Assembly (NCBI GenBank): GCA_905182985.1
Contig: CAJJDN010000134.1
Coordinates: 138,749-202,748, forward strand
Length of the DNA stretch: 64,000 bases
Direction of reading: 5' to 3'
Source: Paramecium sonneborni
Taxonomy: Eukaryota > Ciliophora > Oligohymenophorea > Peniculida > Parameciidae
Part shown: piece by piece, positions 38,005-49,243 of the stretch
Position numbering within the stretch: position 1 is the first letter of the stretch
Layout of the letters: the number at the start of each line of letters is the position of its first letter
Notes under the pieces: model-generated
The model's database searches: none
The model's input: only the letters and a program-made list of their open reading frames with translations
What the model was told of the DNA's origin: nothing
Position numbers and translations under genes: made by a program

Positions 38005-39915
38005 ATGAAATTAAATACAAGTACATCTAATGTTCCTTACATACAATAAAGACCTGTTAGTTAAAATTCATCATTTGTTTAAGGGAGATTGTAAACACCT
38101 CCTAGAGTAGCTAGATTTGCAGATACATCACCTCATGCATCATTGGAATTTGAAGATTTGAATTCATTATCACTAGAAGAAATTAATAGAGAATTAGATT
38201 AGAATAGTATGTTTATTTTTAAGTAGTTAATGAGGTCATCATGTTGCTTAATAGACGAAAAAGTTTAATCTTAAATAAAAAGAGAAGACTTAAGGAAGAA
38301 TTTTCAAATAAAATAGCAGAATTAAAGAGATATCAATATGAAGATTATGTTTAAGATTTATAAAGAATTGAAGATCCGCTTATATAATCACTTATGCAAT
38401 AAAAAAGCTTACCAAAAATGTAAAAGTTGTTAGGAAATGTAATGAGAGATCAACAAGATCGTAAAGTTATGGAATTAAGTAAATCATAAGAATTTTGGTA
38501 ACTCAATAAAAATGTTGAAACAGAAATTGATAATTTATTAAAGAAATTAAAATACTTTGATAATGAACTTGAAAAAGACAATAATGAAATATATGAAATT
38601 TGTCGCTAATTAGATACAATAGATGATAATATTAGAGATTTATTAATTACAAAAGTAGATGATAATGTATAGAGAGCAGAGCCATTATTTGCAAATAAAT
38701 AACGATAATAATCAATTCTAAATGGGAAATTAAATCAAAGAAATAAATTAAAAGATGAAAAAATGAATTTAATTTATAAAATTATAGAAGAATTATAAAG
38801 GTTAAGAGGTTTAAGATAAGAAAGAATAAATAAATTAAATATTGTATTTGGAGATGAAGATAATTTGTAAAATTCGAATTTGTAAGGATTGTAAAATGTT
38901 TAAGGCTCTTAATAAAATTTAGATTAACCTTAACCATCAAAATTACAGGCTTATATGGACTTTATGGAATAATTTGATAATATTGCACTAATGCGAGAAT
39001 AGATTTCTAAATTAGAATAAGCAGAATAAGCATTACTTAATGATTTAGATAAATTATATAGAGAAAGTGATTAAGTTTTTAGTGAATTAATAAGAAGAAT
39101 ATCTGAAGAAGCAAAAACATTCAATGAATGGACAGAAAATCTGAAAAAGAGAATTAGATATATAAAAGCAAATGAATATTTCTTCTCTTAGACTAATTTA
39201 CCAGAATAGTAAAATGGTTAAGGAAACTCTTTACAATTAGATTTAAAAGAAGTTAGTAGAAAATTTAAGGAAAATATGAATTATTTAAAACCATTAATAG
39301 AAGAAGATGCCACAATTAGATCAGGGTTAGAAAAAACAGGAAGTACAATTTAATAATTTAAAAATATGATATTGTATATATTATTATGATATGGATAGGG
39401 CTATTTAGAATGAAAAAGAAAGAAGAAGAGAATTATTATAAATATTAGAGAATTGCGCTAGATTAAGATAAGAGGAAGATATGTAATTTAAGAGTCGTTA
39501 TTGTTAGGAAAACTGAATAATTGAGAAATATAGAATTAGAAATAAATAAAAAATTATAGTAGAAACGTAATTTAGAAGAGGATTTAGATGGTGTTTTAGG
39601 AGATGCTGATCTCAATACTTTTAAAAAAATAGGTATTGAATTATATTATTATTAGAATCTTTATTACATGATTATGATTAAGAGTTGGTTCATTTAAATA
39701 ATTAGAAAAGAAAAATAATTAAAGAAATTGAAGAGATTAATCAATCTGTCATAAATTTATTAGCAAGAATTAAAAGTGATTATGATGATATTCTGAGAGA
39801 AATACTCCCAAAAGATTGGACTAATACATATGATTTAAAAAAAATAACTGATTTAAAACGAATGAAGAATTATCTAAAAAAAACTTTTAAACGCTTTGGT
39901 ATAATGTCAGATTGA
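38005..39915 (+). CDS. Coiled-coil protein, 605 residues
   Basis: Introns 38207-38226, 39374-39398, 39483-39507 and 39633-39655 give a clean frame ending at TGA 39913-39915. The N-terminal 80 residues are Ser/Pro/Gln-rich (RLQTPPRVARFADTSP). The rest is heptad-rich coiled coil with several breaks (for example LNKNVETEIDNLLKKLKYF, then LEQAEQALLNDLDKLYRES). The C-terminus is helical and basic (LKKTFKRFGIMSD). The architecture fits a ciliary, basal-body or cytoskeletal structural protein, but the family is not recognised. It converges on the next gene with 24 bp between stops. Confidence 0.68.
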
Positions 39916-39939
39916 ATTTGATTATTATTATTATAGTAA

Positions 39940-41306
39940 TCATTTATTCATACCCAACTAAGATTAGGTTCTTCTTAATTTCTACGTAATATCCTAATAT
40001 TCAGATTATTAGTTGATAAACTTATTTAATAATTCATTTCTTAATAATCTTCCTTTAATATTTCCTTAAAATAATTCTTATTTTGTAGAAAATGATACGA
40101 TTGATACTTTATTATGACTTGTTGATAATAATTATTATTATGATCTATTAATGCTTAGACTATTCTACAATTGAGTTCTTTGTTTCTCAGGAGTCTGTTT
40201 CAACTTGAAAAACCGAGGATTTGCTAACTTAGCAAATCTAAAGTGCTTAGTACTTGTTTGGTTAAGCTATGATTATGATGATTGTTCTATAGGCTATTCT
40301 GGAAATATTCTCTACAATGTCTTTTTCATTTAAATACTTTATTAAGTCTATTTAAAATCATTTATTCTCTTAGCAACAAAATTCTTCTTAATATTTGGTA
40401 GCATCCAATTCAAAAAATAAATGCCATCAAAAACTAAAACTGATCCTTCATCACTAATACACAGAGCCTGTTATTTTCTAGTTTGATAGTAATTTACACA
40501 TTCAAAATCTCCTATTAATTATCCAGGTGTATAAATGCTGATTGATTTTGTATTGGTCTCTGTTATTTCTCTTAACTCAAAGATACCATTTACCACCAAA
40601 AACACTTAACATGCTTTTTAATTTTGATTATACAACAAATCTTAACAGCAAAAATGTTGAGTAAAACTGTTAAGATAGAATTGTTTTACTAATGTAAATG
40701 GTAAAGTCTTAAATAAATGGAATCCATATATCTGTTAGAGTAAAATATTTATTTTCGATATCTCTTAAGTTAGCATATTGATTTTGAAATTCATCTTGGA
40801 AATTACGGCTGCTTTACATACTGATTTGGACTTCACCATCAGGTTTGGGCTTGCATCCTAAATATGCAATACATATCTGCATAACAATCATTCCCAAATA
40901 CTATCAAAGTCGATCCAAAATATTTTGTACTCATCAATTCTTATTCATTTGACTAGATGCTTATGTCTCCTGTTAATAATATTATTAATTATTCTTTATT
41001 CTCTCTTCCTTTTAAGTAAATCAATTAATTCTTTTTAAACTATTCAAATTTCATCAACTAACATACTAATCTAATATATACTTAACAACATTCCCAAAGA
41101 TAATCGAATGATTAGTTCCCTTTAAAATATAAATGTGACCTCATGAAACTCATCAAACGCTAAATATCCTCATTTGTTCTTCTTTGTTCTTCCATCTTTA
41201 ATACCCTTATACAAGCAACTATCATATTCATATTTCTTGTTATGTGCTAATCAACTCTTCTAATATCTTCTTCATTTATGTCTGTCATTGTACCTTAGTT
41301 TTGCAT
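39940..41306 (-). CDS. Soluble cyclic-nucleotide-binding-domain protein
   Basis: 437 residues from ATG 41306-41304 to TGA 39942-39940, with introns 40877-40901 and 40809-40836 (exact triplet count, though these two boundaries are the least certain). No membrane segment. An N-terminal helical part leads to a first CNB-like fold (LIYLKGRENKEQLIILLTGD) and a second better one: FYLNSFTQHFCCQDLLY, KACQVFLVVNGIFELREIT, then TPGQLIGDFECV. The phosphate-binding signature (FGE..L...R.A) is not clear in either, so ligand binding is uncertain. The C-terminal 120 residues are Gln/Ser/Lys-rich. It may act as a cAMP/cGMP sensor or a structural CNB protein. Confidence 0.68.
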
Positions 41307-41498
41307 TAATAATATTTATATAAAAAATCATTGAAAAGTAGGTAATTTTAAAGATAGAATCATATTTAACCACCTCTCTTTATTTTTATATGTGGATTAT
41401 TTCTTAGTGGACTATTTTATTTTATTTGATCTTAAACATGAAATAAAAATAAAGCTCATAAAAACTTCAGAGCTTATCATCATTTATAAATTTTATTC

Positions 41499-42540
41499 TC
41501 AATCTAACAAACTTATATTTTTTTTGAATGACATTTACAAAAAATATATTGTACTGATGATTGTTAATCTAATGTTAAAAGGCCCAATGGTATTTATGCT
41601 AATAATTAATTTAAATTATTCATTTTGATTTATCAACATCGCCTAAATTTCTTATCTAATCTAAACATTATCTTATTACTGATCATTTAAAATAAATTAA
41701 TCTAATTCATTTTATTCAATATTAGACAATGAGCTTTCATCTAATTCTACACTAAAATTTTCAAAAAATTCTATTTTAACCCTACTTTACATTGTTATTA
41801 ATCAATCCAACTTTTACGACATTTTTTCTAAATATTAAGAGTTTTATCCCATTTATAGTAGAAAATCATTTTCTAACCTTTATGTTTAAATCTAATTAAT
41901 TTTATCTTTTAATTATTTTAATTAAATCGGCTTATGCCTTAGATAATTTAAGTTGCTTCATCAGCTATGGTTTTTTAATCAGTTAAATAAATCCAACAAA
42001 TTTAGCTGAATTGTTTTTTTTCTGACATACATTTAAATAGATAACGATATGCAAAATAATAAAAATTTTCAAAATCACTTTTAATTATTTTTCTCTTTTA
42101 ATTAAGTAACTCAAATGATTTAACATCACTCCAAATGAAAATGAAATAATCCATTATTTTTTTTAAATCTTAGTCTAGATATACCAAAAGCCATTAAAGC
42201 ATCAGCATTCCCATTGTTAATCCTTCAAATTCATCTCAAAATAAAGCTTTATCCTAATCTTAATCAATATATTGATATATTTTTTACAAATCATTTCTAT
42301 TTACATTAAATCCAAGTGATTAAACAAAAAGAAAAAGTATATAAACTATCTCTGGCCTCGCATCTTCAGATCTTTTTTTAATTATGAATTAGTTGGAAAG
42401 TTATGGAATTTATTTCTCTGATTTAGATATTCTTATTCCTCATTGCTAATCTCTTCCAAATTATGTATTGTCTATTTAGAAAGAAAAGATAATTTACAAA
42501 TTTTTATGTTTATACTTTTAATTATTATATTAGATAACTT
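41499..42540 (-). pseudogene. EF-hand protein gene with in-frame TGA and frameshift
   Basis: A coding-like frame (RPEIVYILFLFVQSLGFNV, then an EF-hand loop starting DQDQDKALF) is broken by TGA at 42238-42236, exactly inside the loop before DEFEG. Upstream, a different frame (LEEISNEEQEYLNQRNKF) overlaps it, with the shift near an A-run at about 42387-42393, and no clear ATG was found. Downstream the frame is good: GMLMLQWLLVYLDQDLKKI and, after a 20-nt intron at about 41793-41812, an acidic Gln-rich segment ending at TGA 41501-41499. Two independent lesions suggest a decaying gene; two sequencing errors would also explain it. Confidence 0.5.
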
Positions 42541-43280
42541 ATTTCAGATCTGCAGAGTCATTTAAATTAAACAATATACATATTTTAAAAAAGATCATTT
42601 AAATTTTAACAAACTGATTTTTAATAAAAAAGATACATGTTATTTATAATTTACCAAAAGAAATATCTGATATCAAAAATTTTTAAAAGAGATATCAGTA
42701 TTATAAAAAATTTAATATATTATTATGTGTTCCGTAAACTTAAAAAAACTTTTTTTTTCCTAATTAAAATCCTTTATATTTGAAGTTTGTTTATTCATTT
42801 CAAAGACTAAAAAAAAAGTTATTTTATATTTATGGCTCTGTATTAAAAATTTTATTAATATAAATTACTATATTAGTCATAATGAGAAATTAAATTTAAT
42901 TCCAATCTCAATTAAGATTACAAATTGTCAAAGTAGTTAATTTCAACCTATTAAAAATGTTAACCAAATACTTGATTAACATTAAATAAAAATATCTAAT
43001 TCAAAGAAGATATATTAGGTTTTATCTCTAATTTAAATTAGTTCTAATTTTATTAATTTTTTGTTTACCAAAATTCTAAAAAATTAATTAAAATATTAGA
43101 AAAGTTTATTTTTATCGAAAAAAAGGTAAAATATTTTTGGTCAATTTTGAATTTTGGTTAATTGGTGTTTGTAAATAATTAAGATTTCTTTCAGAATCAA
43201 TTAAAAATTGAATTGTTTGTGGTATTAATAAGTTTAGTTAGTTAAACTTATTTATTGAATAATAATATAAATCTCAATAT
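42541..43280. other. Gene-free A+T-rich stretch, about 740 bp
   Basis: No coding frame seen. It contains an 8-bp inverted repeat CTGATATC (42667-42674) / GATATCAG (42691-42698). It lies between divergent genes and should hold the promoter of the small gene at 43281. Confidence 0.45.
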
Positions 43281-43772
43281 ATGATGCTGAATTAAATATC
43301 TTAAATTATGGGATAAAAAGAAGGGTATTTGAGTAAATTACTTAAAAAATACAGATTTTAATATAAATATTATAATTTATTAATACAAATGTTAAATAAT
43401 GGTAGGACAATAAATATAGATGATTAAACAAAACATAGATTAAGTACTCAATGTAAAGATAATTTTTTACAATTTATAATGATTTAGAAAGCTGGAAAGT
43501 AAGGAGATATAAGGATGTTGAATTATTTGAAAACTATTTACCCAAAGGAATTAAAGGCTAAAACTTTGAAATAAGCTTCGAATATTGACTACCTGAAGCA
43601 TTAAGAATAAAGTGAAAAGATTCTAAGTCAATAAGCAAAATTTATTTTAAAAAGTAGAAAAAACAATTGCTAGACTGATAGACCTCGAAGCAGATTAGAT
43701 GAATTAATAAAAAAACCTAATAACTTATCGCCAAGATGCCTTTTGACGACAGTAGATAAATTCAATATTTGA
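43281..43772 (+). CDS. Small basic hypothetical protein, 163 residues
   Basis: An intronless code-6 frame from ATG 43281-43283 to TGA 43770-43772. Lys/Gln/Leu-rich: MMLNQISQIMGQKEGYLSKL at the start, SRKNNCQTDRPRSRLDELI near the end. No domain is recognised. An in-frame ATG follows directly, so the start could be one codon later. Its stop lies 12 bp from the stop of the convergent pseudokinase gene, the tightest convergent pair here. Confidence 0.55.
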
Positions 43773-43784
43773 GTACTAATAATA

Positions 43785-45428
43785 TCACTAGAAGGAATGA
43801 TCATTTTTAATAGTTTTGATTATGAATTGTAAGAACTCTTATTCTGTTAAAACAGATTTTTTTTGCAAATTAGTTTTGTTAAGAATATTTTCCCAATTCT
43901 AATCACTAATTCTATTACCTCCAAAAATTCTTCTCATTTCAATCATAGATAAAAGATTGTCTTTATCAACATCTAATTAAGCAAAGACTAATTTTAATTT
44001 TTCAACTGTTAATAATTTTTTTTTATCTTAACATGCTAATAAAAACTCTTTATATTAAAAATTAAAAATACCTGTATAATCTAAATAACCATTTCCATTT
44101 TAATCAATTCTTTTAACTAACGTTTCAATGTCTTAATCTTCTAATTTTGTACTAGTTTAATATTTTTTATATCCTCTATCTATAATGAAAAATATACCTT
44201 CTATTAGTTCTTAGGTCGAAATTTTACCATCTCTATTAGTATCAAACTCTTAAAATATCTAAAAGATCTCTCTCTTTTATTCTTAAGTTAGAGTCATTTA
44301 AACTATTTACATAACAATAGCTTCTATTAAGACTTCACATTTTTGGAATTTTCGAAGATTGGTTAACACAGGATTCATTTTCAGTGGTTTTTTTTTTAAT
44401 TTAGCTTTTTCAATCCATTTATCTTTGAGAGCCTCAAATGCAGAAGGTCTTTGATTTTATGAAAAATTTAATAACTTTTTAACAAATTCTTTAGCTTGTG
44501 GAATTTTATCCCAATCAAAGGTTTCATCTAGTTTAATTATACCTCTCATAATGGAATTTTTAATTGAAGATGCCATAATTCCATCAAATGGCATAGTTCC
44601 AGAAAGTAAAAAATGTAATAAAACTCCAGATGACCAAATATCAGATTTGAAACTATAATTTCCACTAAGCATTTCTGGTGATTGGTAGTGTTAATCTCCA
44701 ATTGGAAATTTTATAAATTATGAAATTTTTTTTGCAGCACCAAATTCTAAAAACATTATTGTAAGTTGATCATCACATAAAATAGTATTATGATCTTAAA
44801 TTTAATATATATCATAATAATACTTAGAAAACGATAAATGATATTTTTTGAATGTAAATATACAAATGTACTTAAAACTTATTCTATAATAATAGCAGCC
44901 ATTTATTCTGTATCTTCTCCTTTCTTTATCATTTTATTTAATAGATTATCACTTTAATTATCTTCAAAAATAATATAATAATGGTCTATTTCATTAAAAT
45001 ATTCAATCATTTTGGCAATATTTGGATGATCCTTGTAATTACAATTATATTTACTAAATATTGCATTAGATAAATGTTGTTTAATATTAAAACAGGTTCA
45101 TCTGATTTTGGATCTGTTGTTTTTTTTATAGTTTTTACTAATTTCCTTGTATCTGTTTTTTTGCTAGAGCACCATCTATATATGCCATAATCAGTAATTA
45201 AAAAAGGATTGGTATCAATAATAATATATTCATCTGTGAATAGGTTCTTATTCAATTGAAAACAGTCTCCTTAATCAAAAGGCATATCATCATAAATAGG
45301 ATTGGCTGACAAATAATATTATGATATATACTTTACAACAATTAATTTTTAGGTATGATTACTTTTAATTTAGAAGAATGCCTTTTATGAACTTCTTATT
45401 TATTCTAACTTGTAAAACAACAACCCAT
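43785..45428 (-). CDS. CDPK-like pseudokinase with EF-hands and N-terminal acylation motif
   Basis: 511 residues after introns 45331-45362, 45032-45054, 44795-44823 and 44048-44071 (exact triplet count). The protein starts MGCCFTSQ: Gly2 for N-myristoylation and Cys3/Cys4 for palmitoylation, as in membrane-bound CDPKs. The kinase fold is recognisable (YLDHPNIAKMIEYF, YLHSKNII, YQSPEMLSG, DIWSSGVLLHFLLSG). Its catalytic motifs are changed: no Gly-rich loop, HRDLKPEN replaced by YRFLNHNT near 44834-44840 and across the intron, DFG replaced by EFG near 44745. The C-terminus has EF-hand loops DTNRDGKISTQE and DQNGNGYLDYTE, and a third, DVDKDNLLSMIE. A Ca2+-responsive scaffold without phosphotransfer is the likely role. 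It starts 22 bp from the divergent gene. Confidence 0.82.
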
Positions 45429-45450
45429 AAGTTTAATATAAATTAAAATT

Positions 45451-48046
45451 ATGTCTTAGTATCGTCCATAAAGAATCAATGTATCTAGAACAACATAACC
45501 ACAAGAAGATAGTTCATTATTAGAAAATGATTATCAATAAGTCAAAAGTCCATAATTTGCTAAAGAGTAAAAGTATGTTAATATCGAAATTTCTATTTTA
45601 TAGTACTCTTCCTAGAAACACATATAAATCACCAGATTCTAAGGTTAATCAATTTGAGGGAACATCAAATGAAGAAATATATAAGAAAAAGTATGAACAA
45701 ACTTATTCTAGAATTATTGAATTACAAAGATAAAATGATGATTTAAGAGAAAAGTACTTATAAATATCCAGTGAAAATTAAGTGCTTATCTAAGAATAGA
45801 GAGATGAAATTGAATAATATTTAAATGAAATTAACATTTTGAAAGAGTAATTGATGTAAAAAGAAATTGAGTACAAACAAATTAATGATTTAAATTAATC
45901 CTTAAAACAAGAGATTAGTGATTGGGAAGGTATTATTATTATTTATTAAACTTAGTGGGTTTTGATAAATTAGAATAAGATTATAATAATAAACTCAAAA
46001 TTGAAGATGATTCATAAAAAATACTTGCAGAAATTTAATTATTGAATGATGAAAATCAAAAATTATAGGATGAACTATAAGAAAAAGATAGATTATATAA
46101 TTAATGCAAATAATAATTATAAAGCATGCATATAGATTTAAATTAAATGTAATAGGATAGTTAATACAATCAAGAATTATTGAATTAGAAAGACAGAGAA
46201 ATTTATGAATTACAATAATAAATAGAAAGAAATAAAGAACTTTTAAGAAAATAATAAGATTTTTCAAACAAAGTAAAAAATACTTAAAATTTATAGTAAG
46301 ATCTTTTGGTTAAAGAAATCTAAAAATTGAATCAGTAATTGAAACAATTATAAAAGGAAAATTAAGATTTAAAGAATGAAAAACAATTAATATAATAAGA
46401 ACTTCAGGAAAATCGAGCCAATCCTGAATATTTGACAAAAATCAATCTTTTAGGATAGGTACATCAATTCTATAATATAAGGAAGTTGAGAGATTAAATA
46501 ATACTTTAGCCCTAAAGAGTCGAGAAATAAATGATTATAAGTCTTAAATTATGAGGATGTAAAAAGAAATACAAAATTTGAGAATGAATGAATTTAAATT
46601 ACAAGACATGAATATGAGTTTGGATAATTTAATTAATTAATACAATAAATTGAAAGATGATAATTAAGTTCTTAAATAATAAATGACTCAAAAATAAATT
46701 AAAGTTAATTAAGAATTAGATAAGAAAATTTAATTGCTTTAATAAGAGTGTGAGAAACTCTCATCTTAATTAAATACTTGTAAAAAGGAGAATGATTATT
46801 TAAAAGAACAATTAAATTCATCATCTCAATTAGAAGATGCTAATAGATTATTAAAATAATAAGTAGATAAATTATAAATGCAAGCTAAATAACTAGAAAA
46901 TGAAAGATAAAGTTTAATGCAAGAATATCAATTATTATCAAATAGTTATAATAATTAAAAGTTTAATTATTCCTAGCTACTCTAAGAATAATAAGAAAAT
47001 AATGATTCAGTATTGTATATTAATTAAAAAAAAATAGGTCTTCCAATTAAAAAACGAAATCTAGCGCTTATAAAAAATAATGTAAGACACAGTTGAAAAA
47101 AATCAAAGTAGTAGCAATCTTTAAGATATTATAAATTAGTAAAAAAATGATTTAGAAGCAGCGAATAGATAAATTCCTGTTTTGAAATAAACTATTTAGA
47201 AGTTGAAAAATGAATTAGATATAACAAAAGAATTTATAACATAAAACCAATTTGAATAATAATAATAACTACCATTGATATAATAAGATTCAAAATTGCT
47301 AGATAAATTACAAAAGTATGAAATAAGATTTCCACAATTAGTGGAGGAAATAGAGAGACTTAATAAAATACTAACAGAGAGAAATGAAGAAATCTTAATT
47401 TATAAAAAGAATACTTTTTAATCAGATTAAGTATTGGAAAAAGTAAGTGCATATGAAGGAGAAATAGAAAGATTGAGATAGACGATACTTTTAAAATAAT
47501 AAACAATAGATTCACTATAGTAGTAAAAGGAAAATCCTGGAGTTTAGGATTTAATTTTTAAGTTGCAGGATGAAAATAGAAGATTAACAAATTTAGTGAG
47601 TGTTAGAAATAATGAAATTGCAGAACTTAAATTCAAATTATCAGAATATGAATAGAAATAAAAATTGTTAAGTGAATCTAATTCAGGAAAATGTGAATTA
47701 TAAAATATGATGTTAAATTAGGAAATAGATTAATTAAATTAAAAACTTTTAGAAGCAAAAAATGAGATAAGTTTATTAAAACTAACAAAGAATGATAAAT
47801 TTAATGAAGAAAGAGTAATTTATTTATTTAATACTATTTTAGGGCAAAATATTAACTTAAGAATTAGAAAAGTAGATTAGAATTAATAAAGAGAATGAAA
47901 AAGAACTATTGAGTTTAAGATCAAAATTTGCTGAAGTTGTGGATGCTGAAAGAAAATTGATTGATTGTAAATGCCTATTAGTCTTATTGTATAATGAAAT
48001 AGAAAGATTGAATTAGGAAAAAGAAAAAGATAATTTGTTATTTTGA
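45451..48046 (+). CDS. Long coiled-coil protein, 819 residues
   Basis: Introns 45573-45603, 45930-45955, 46459-46481, 47010-47037 and 47815-47842 give an exact frame from ATG 45451 to TGA 48044-48046. After a polar N-terminus (MSQYRPQRINVSRTTQPQED), nearly the whole length is heptad-patterned and Glu/Lys/Gln/Leu-rich (IIELQRQNDDLREKYLQI, VEEIERLNKILTERNEEI). Such proteins build basal bodies, ciliary rootlets or the cortex. It is followed after 25 bp by another coiled-coil frame (48072-49225); the two may be one gene split by a single-base error. Family not recognised. Confidence 0.65.
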
Positions 48047-48071
48047 ATTTATATTTATTAATTTAACAGCT

Positions 48072-49225
48072 ATGGAAAACAATAGGTTTTATGCAAATCA
48101 ATCTTGTTAGAAAGAATTAGAGTAGTAACTTAAGGAATCATTTTTAGAAATAAAACTTTTAAAATAAGAGAACAAATATCTGTAAATGTTTATCTAATAA
48201 ATAAAGCTCATCTAATTTTGAAGAATTCAAATTAAAATAAGAAGAAACAAGAAAATTATAATAATTAGTAGTTGAATTAGAATAAAGAGTGTTGACTTTG
48301 GAAGAAGAAAATGCCAAATAAGAAGCTGAGATAGGATATTTGTAATATTCAATAATTTATTTTTTAGAAGAGGATTTTCATAAAGCAAAGAAATATAAAT
48401 AAATTAGAAAGCTAGTTATGTATAATTAGAGCAAGAGTTATAGGATTTGTAAATTTATTTGAAAAAGTTCATTCAGTTGCATGATTGGTATTTTCCAATT
48501 ATATTTCTTAGTTTAATTGAACAAATTCCAAACTTAAATTTGCAACTTTGTTGGAAAGAAATCAATCAGGTATTGAAAAATCAATTTAATACAAACTAAT
48601 CTATATAAAATTTATAAGATGAGTTAAAATTAATTGAGACAACATACAAAGAACTTGTTCATTGTAAAGATAATGGTTTAACACCTTTATAAGAAATGGC
48701 TAAATGTATAATAATAATAAATTAAATTTAGAGTAAAGTATTAGAGAATCAAGAGTAGAAATAGAGAGAATAAGAAAAGAAGTTCAATTAAAATAAATGG
48801 ATTTGAAATAGTTTGAAAAAAAGTTAAGTGAATTACAAAATGAATTTACATACATAAGTAGAATAGAAACAAGAAAAAATAATGTGTAAATAGAAGCAGA
48901 AAAATAGTTAATTGATTTTAGAAAAGGAATATCAACAACAAAAAATTAAAATAATAATAATGCATCCTTAATGAGGGATACTTTTAAAGAAAGAGACACT
49001 TATAAAGAAATGATGATACCTGAAAGATTAAGAGATTAATCTGAGGTACTTCCTGTCCCTTCTTCAATAAAGAGATTCCAGAGACCATATATAGAGATAA
49101 ATGATAGATATGATGATTATTAAGAAGCTAAAACTCCAATAGAGAAAACAATTGATTAAACTAGAAAGAAATTAAGTCGACAATTAAGTTAAGCCAGTAG
49201 TCTTCGTGATTAAAAATATATTTGA
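48072..49225 (+). CDS. Coiled-coil protein, 358 residues, perhaps the C-terminal part of the preceding gene
   Basis: ATG 48072-48074 to TGA 49223-49225 with introns 48182-48206, 48342-48367 and 48706-48731 (exact triplet count). It begins MENNRFYANQSCQKELEQQL and continues as coiled coil (LVVELEQRVLTLEEENAKQE), then a less helical segment around DWYFPIIFLSLIEQIPN and a Ser/Arg/Asp-rich end (TRKKLSRQLSQASSLRD). The coiled coil resumes as if uninterrupted from the gene before it, and the 25-bp spacing is short for a promoter. No intron of normal size joins the two frames. Confidence 0.55.
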
Positions 49226-49243
49226 TCATTAAAATCTTATAAT

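Noticed and set aside
41392..41628. Plus-strand hydrophobic frame of 78 residues
   Set aside because: Overlaps the 3' end of the damaged EF-hand gene on the other strand; composition is that of A+T-rich non-coding sequence.
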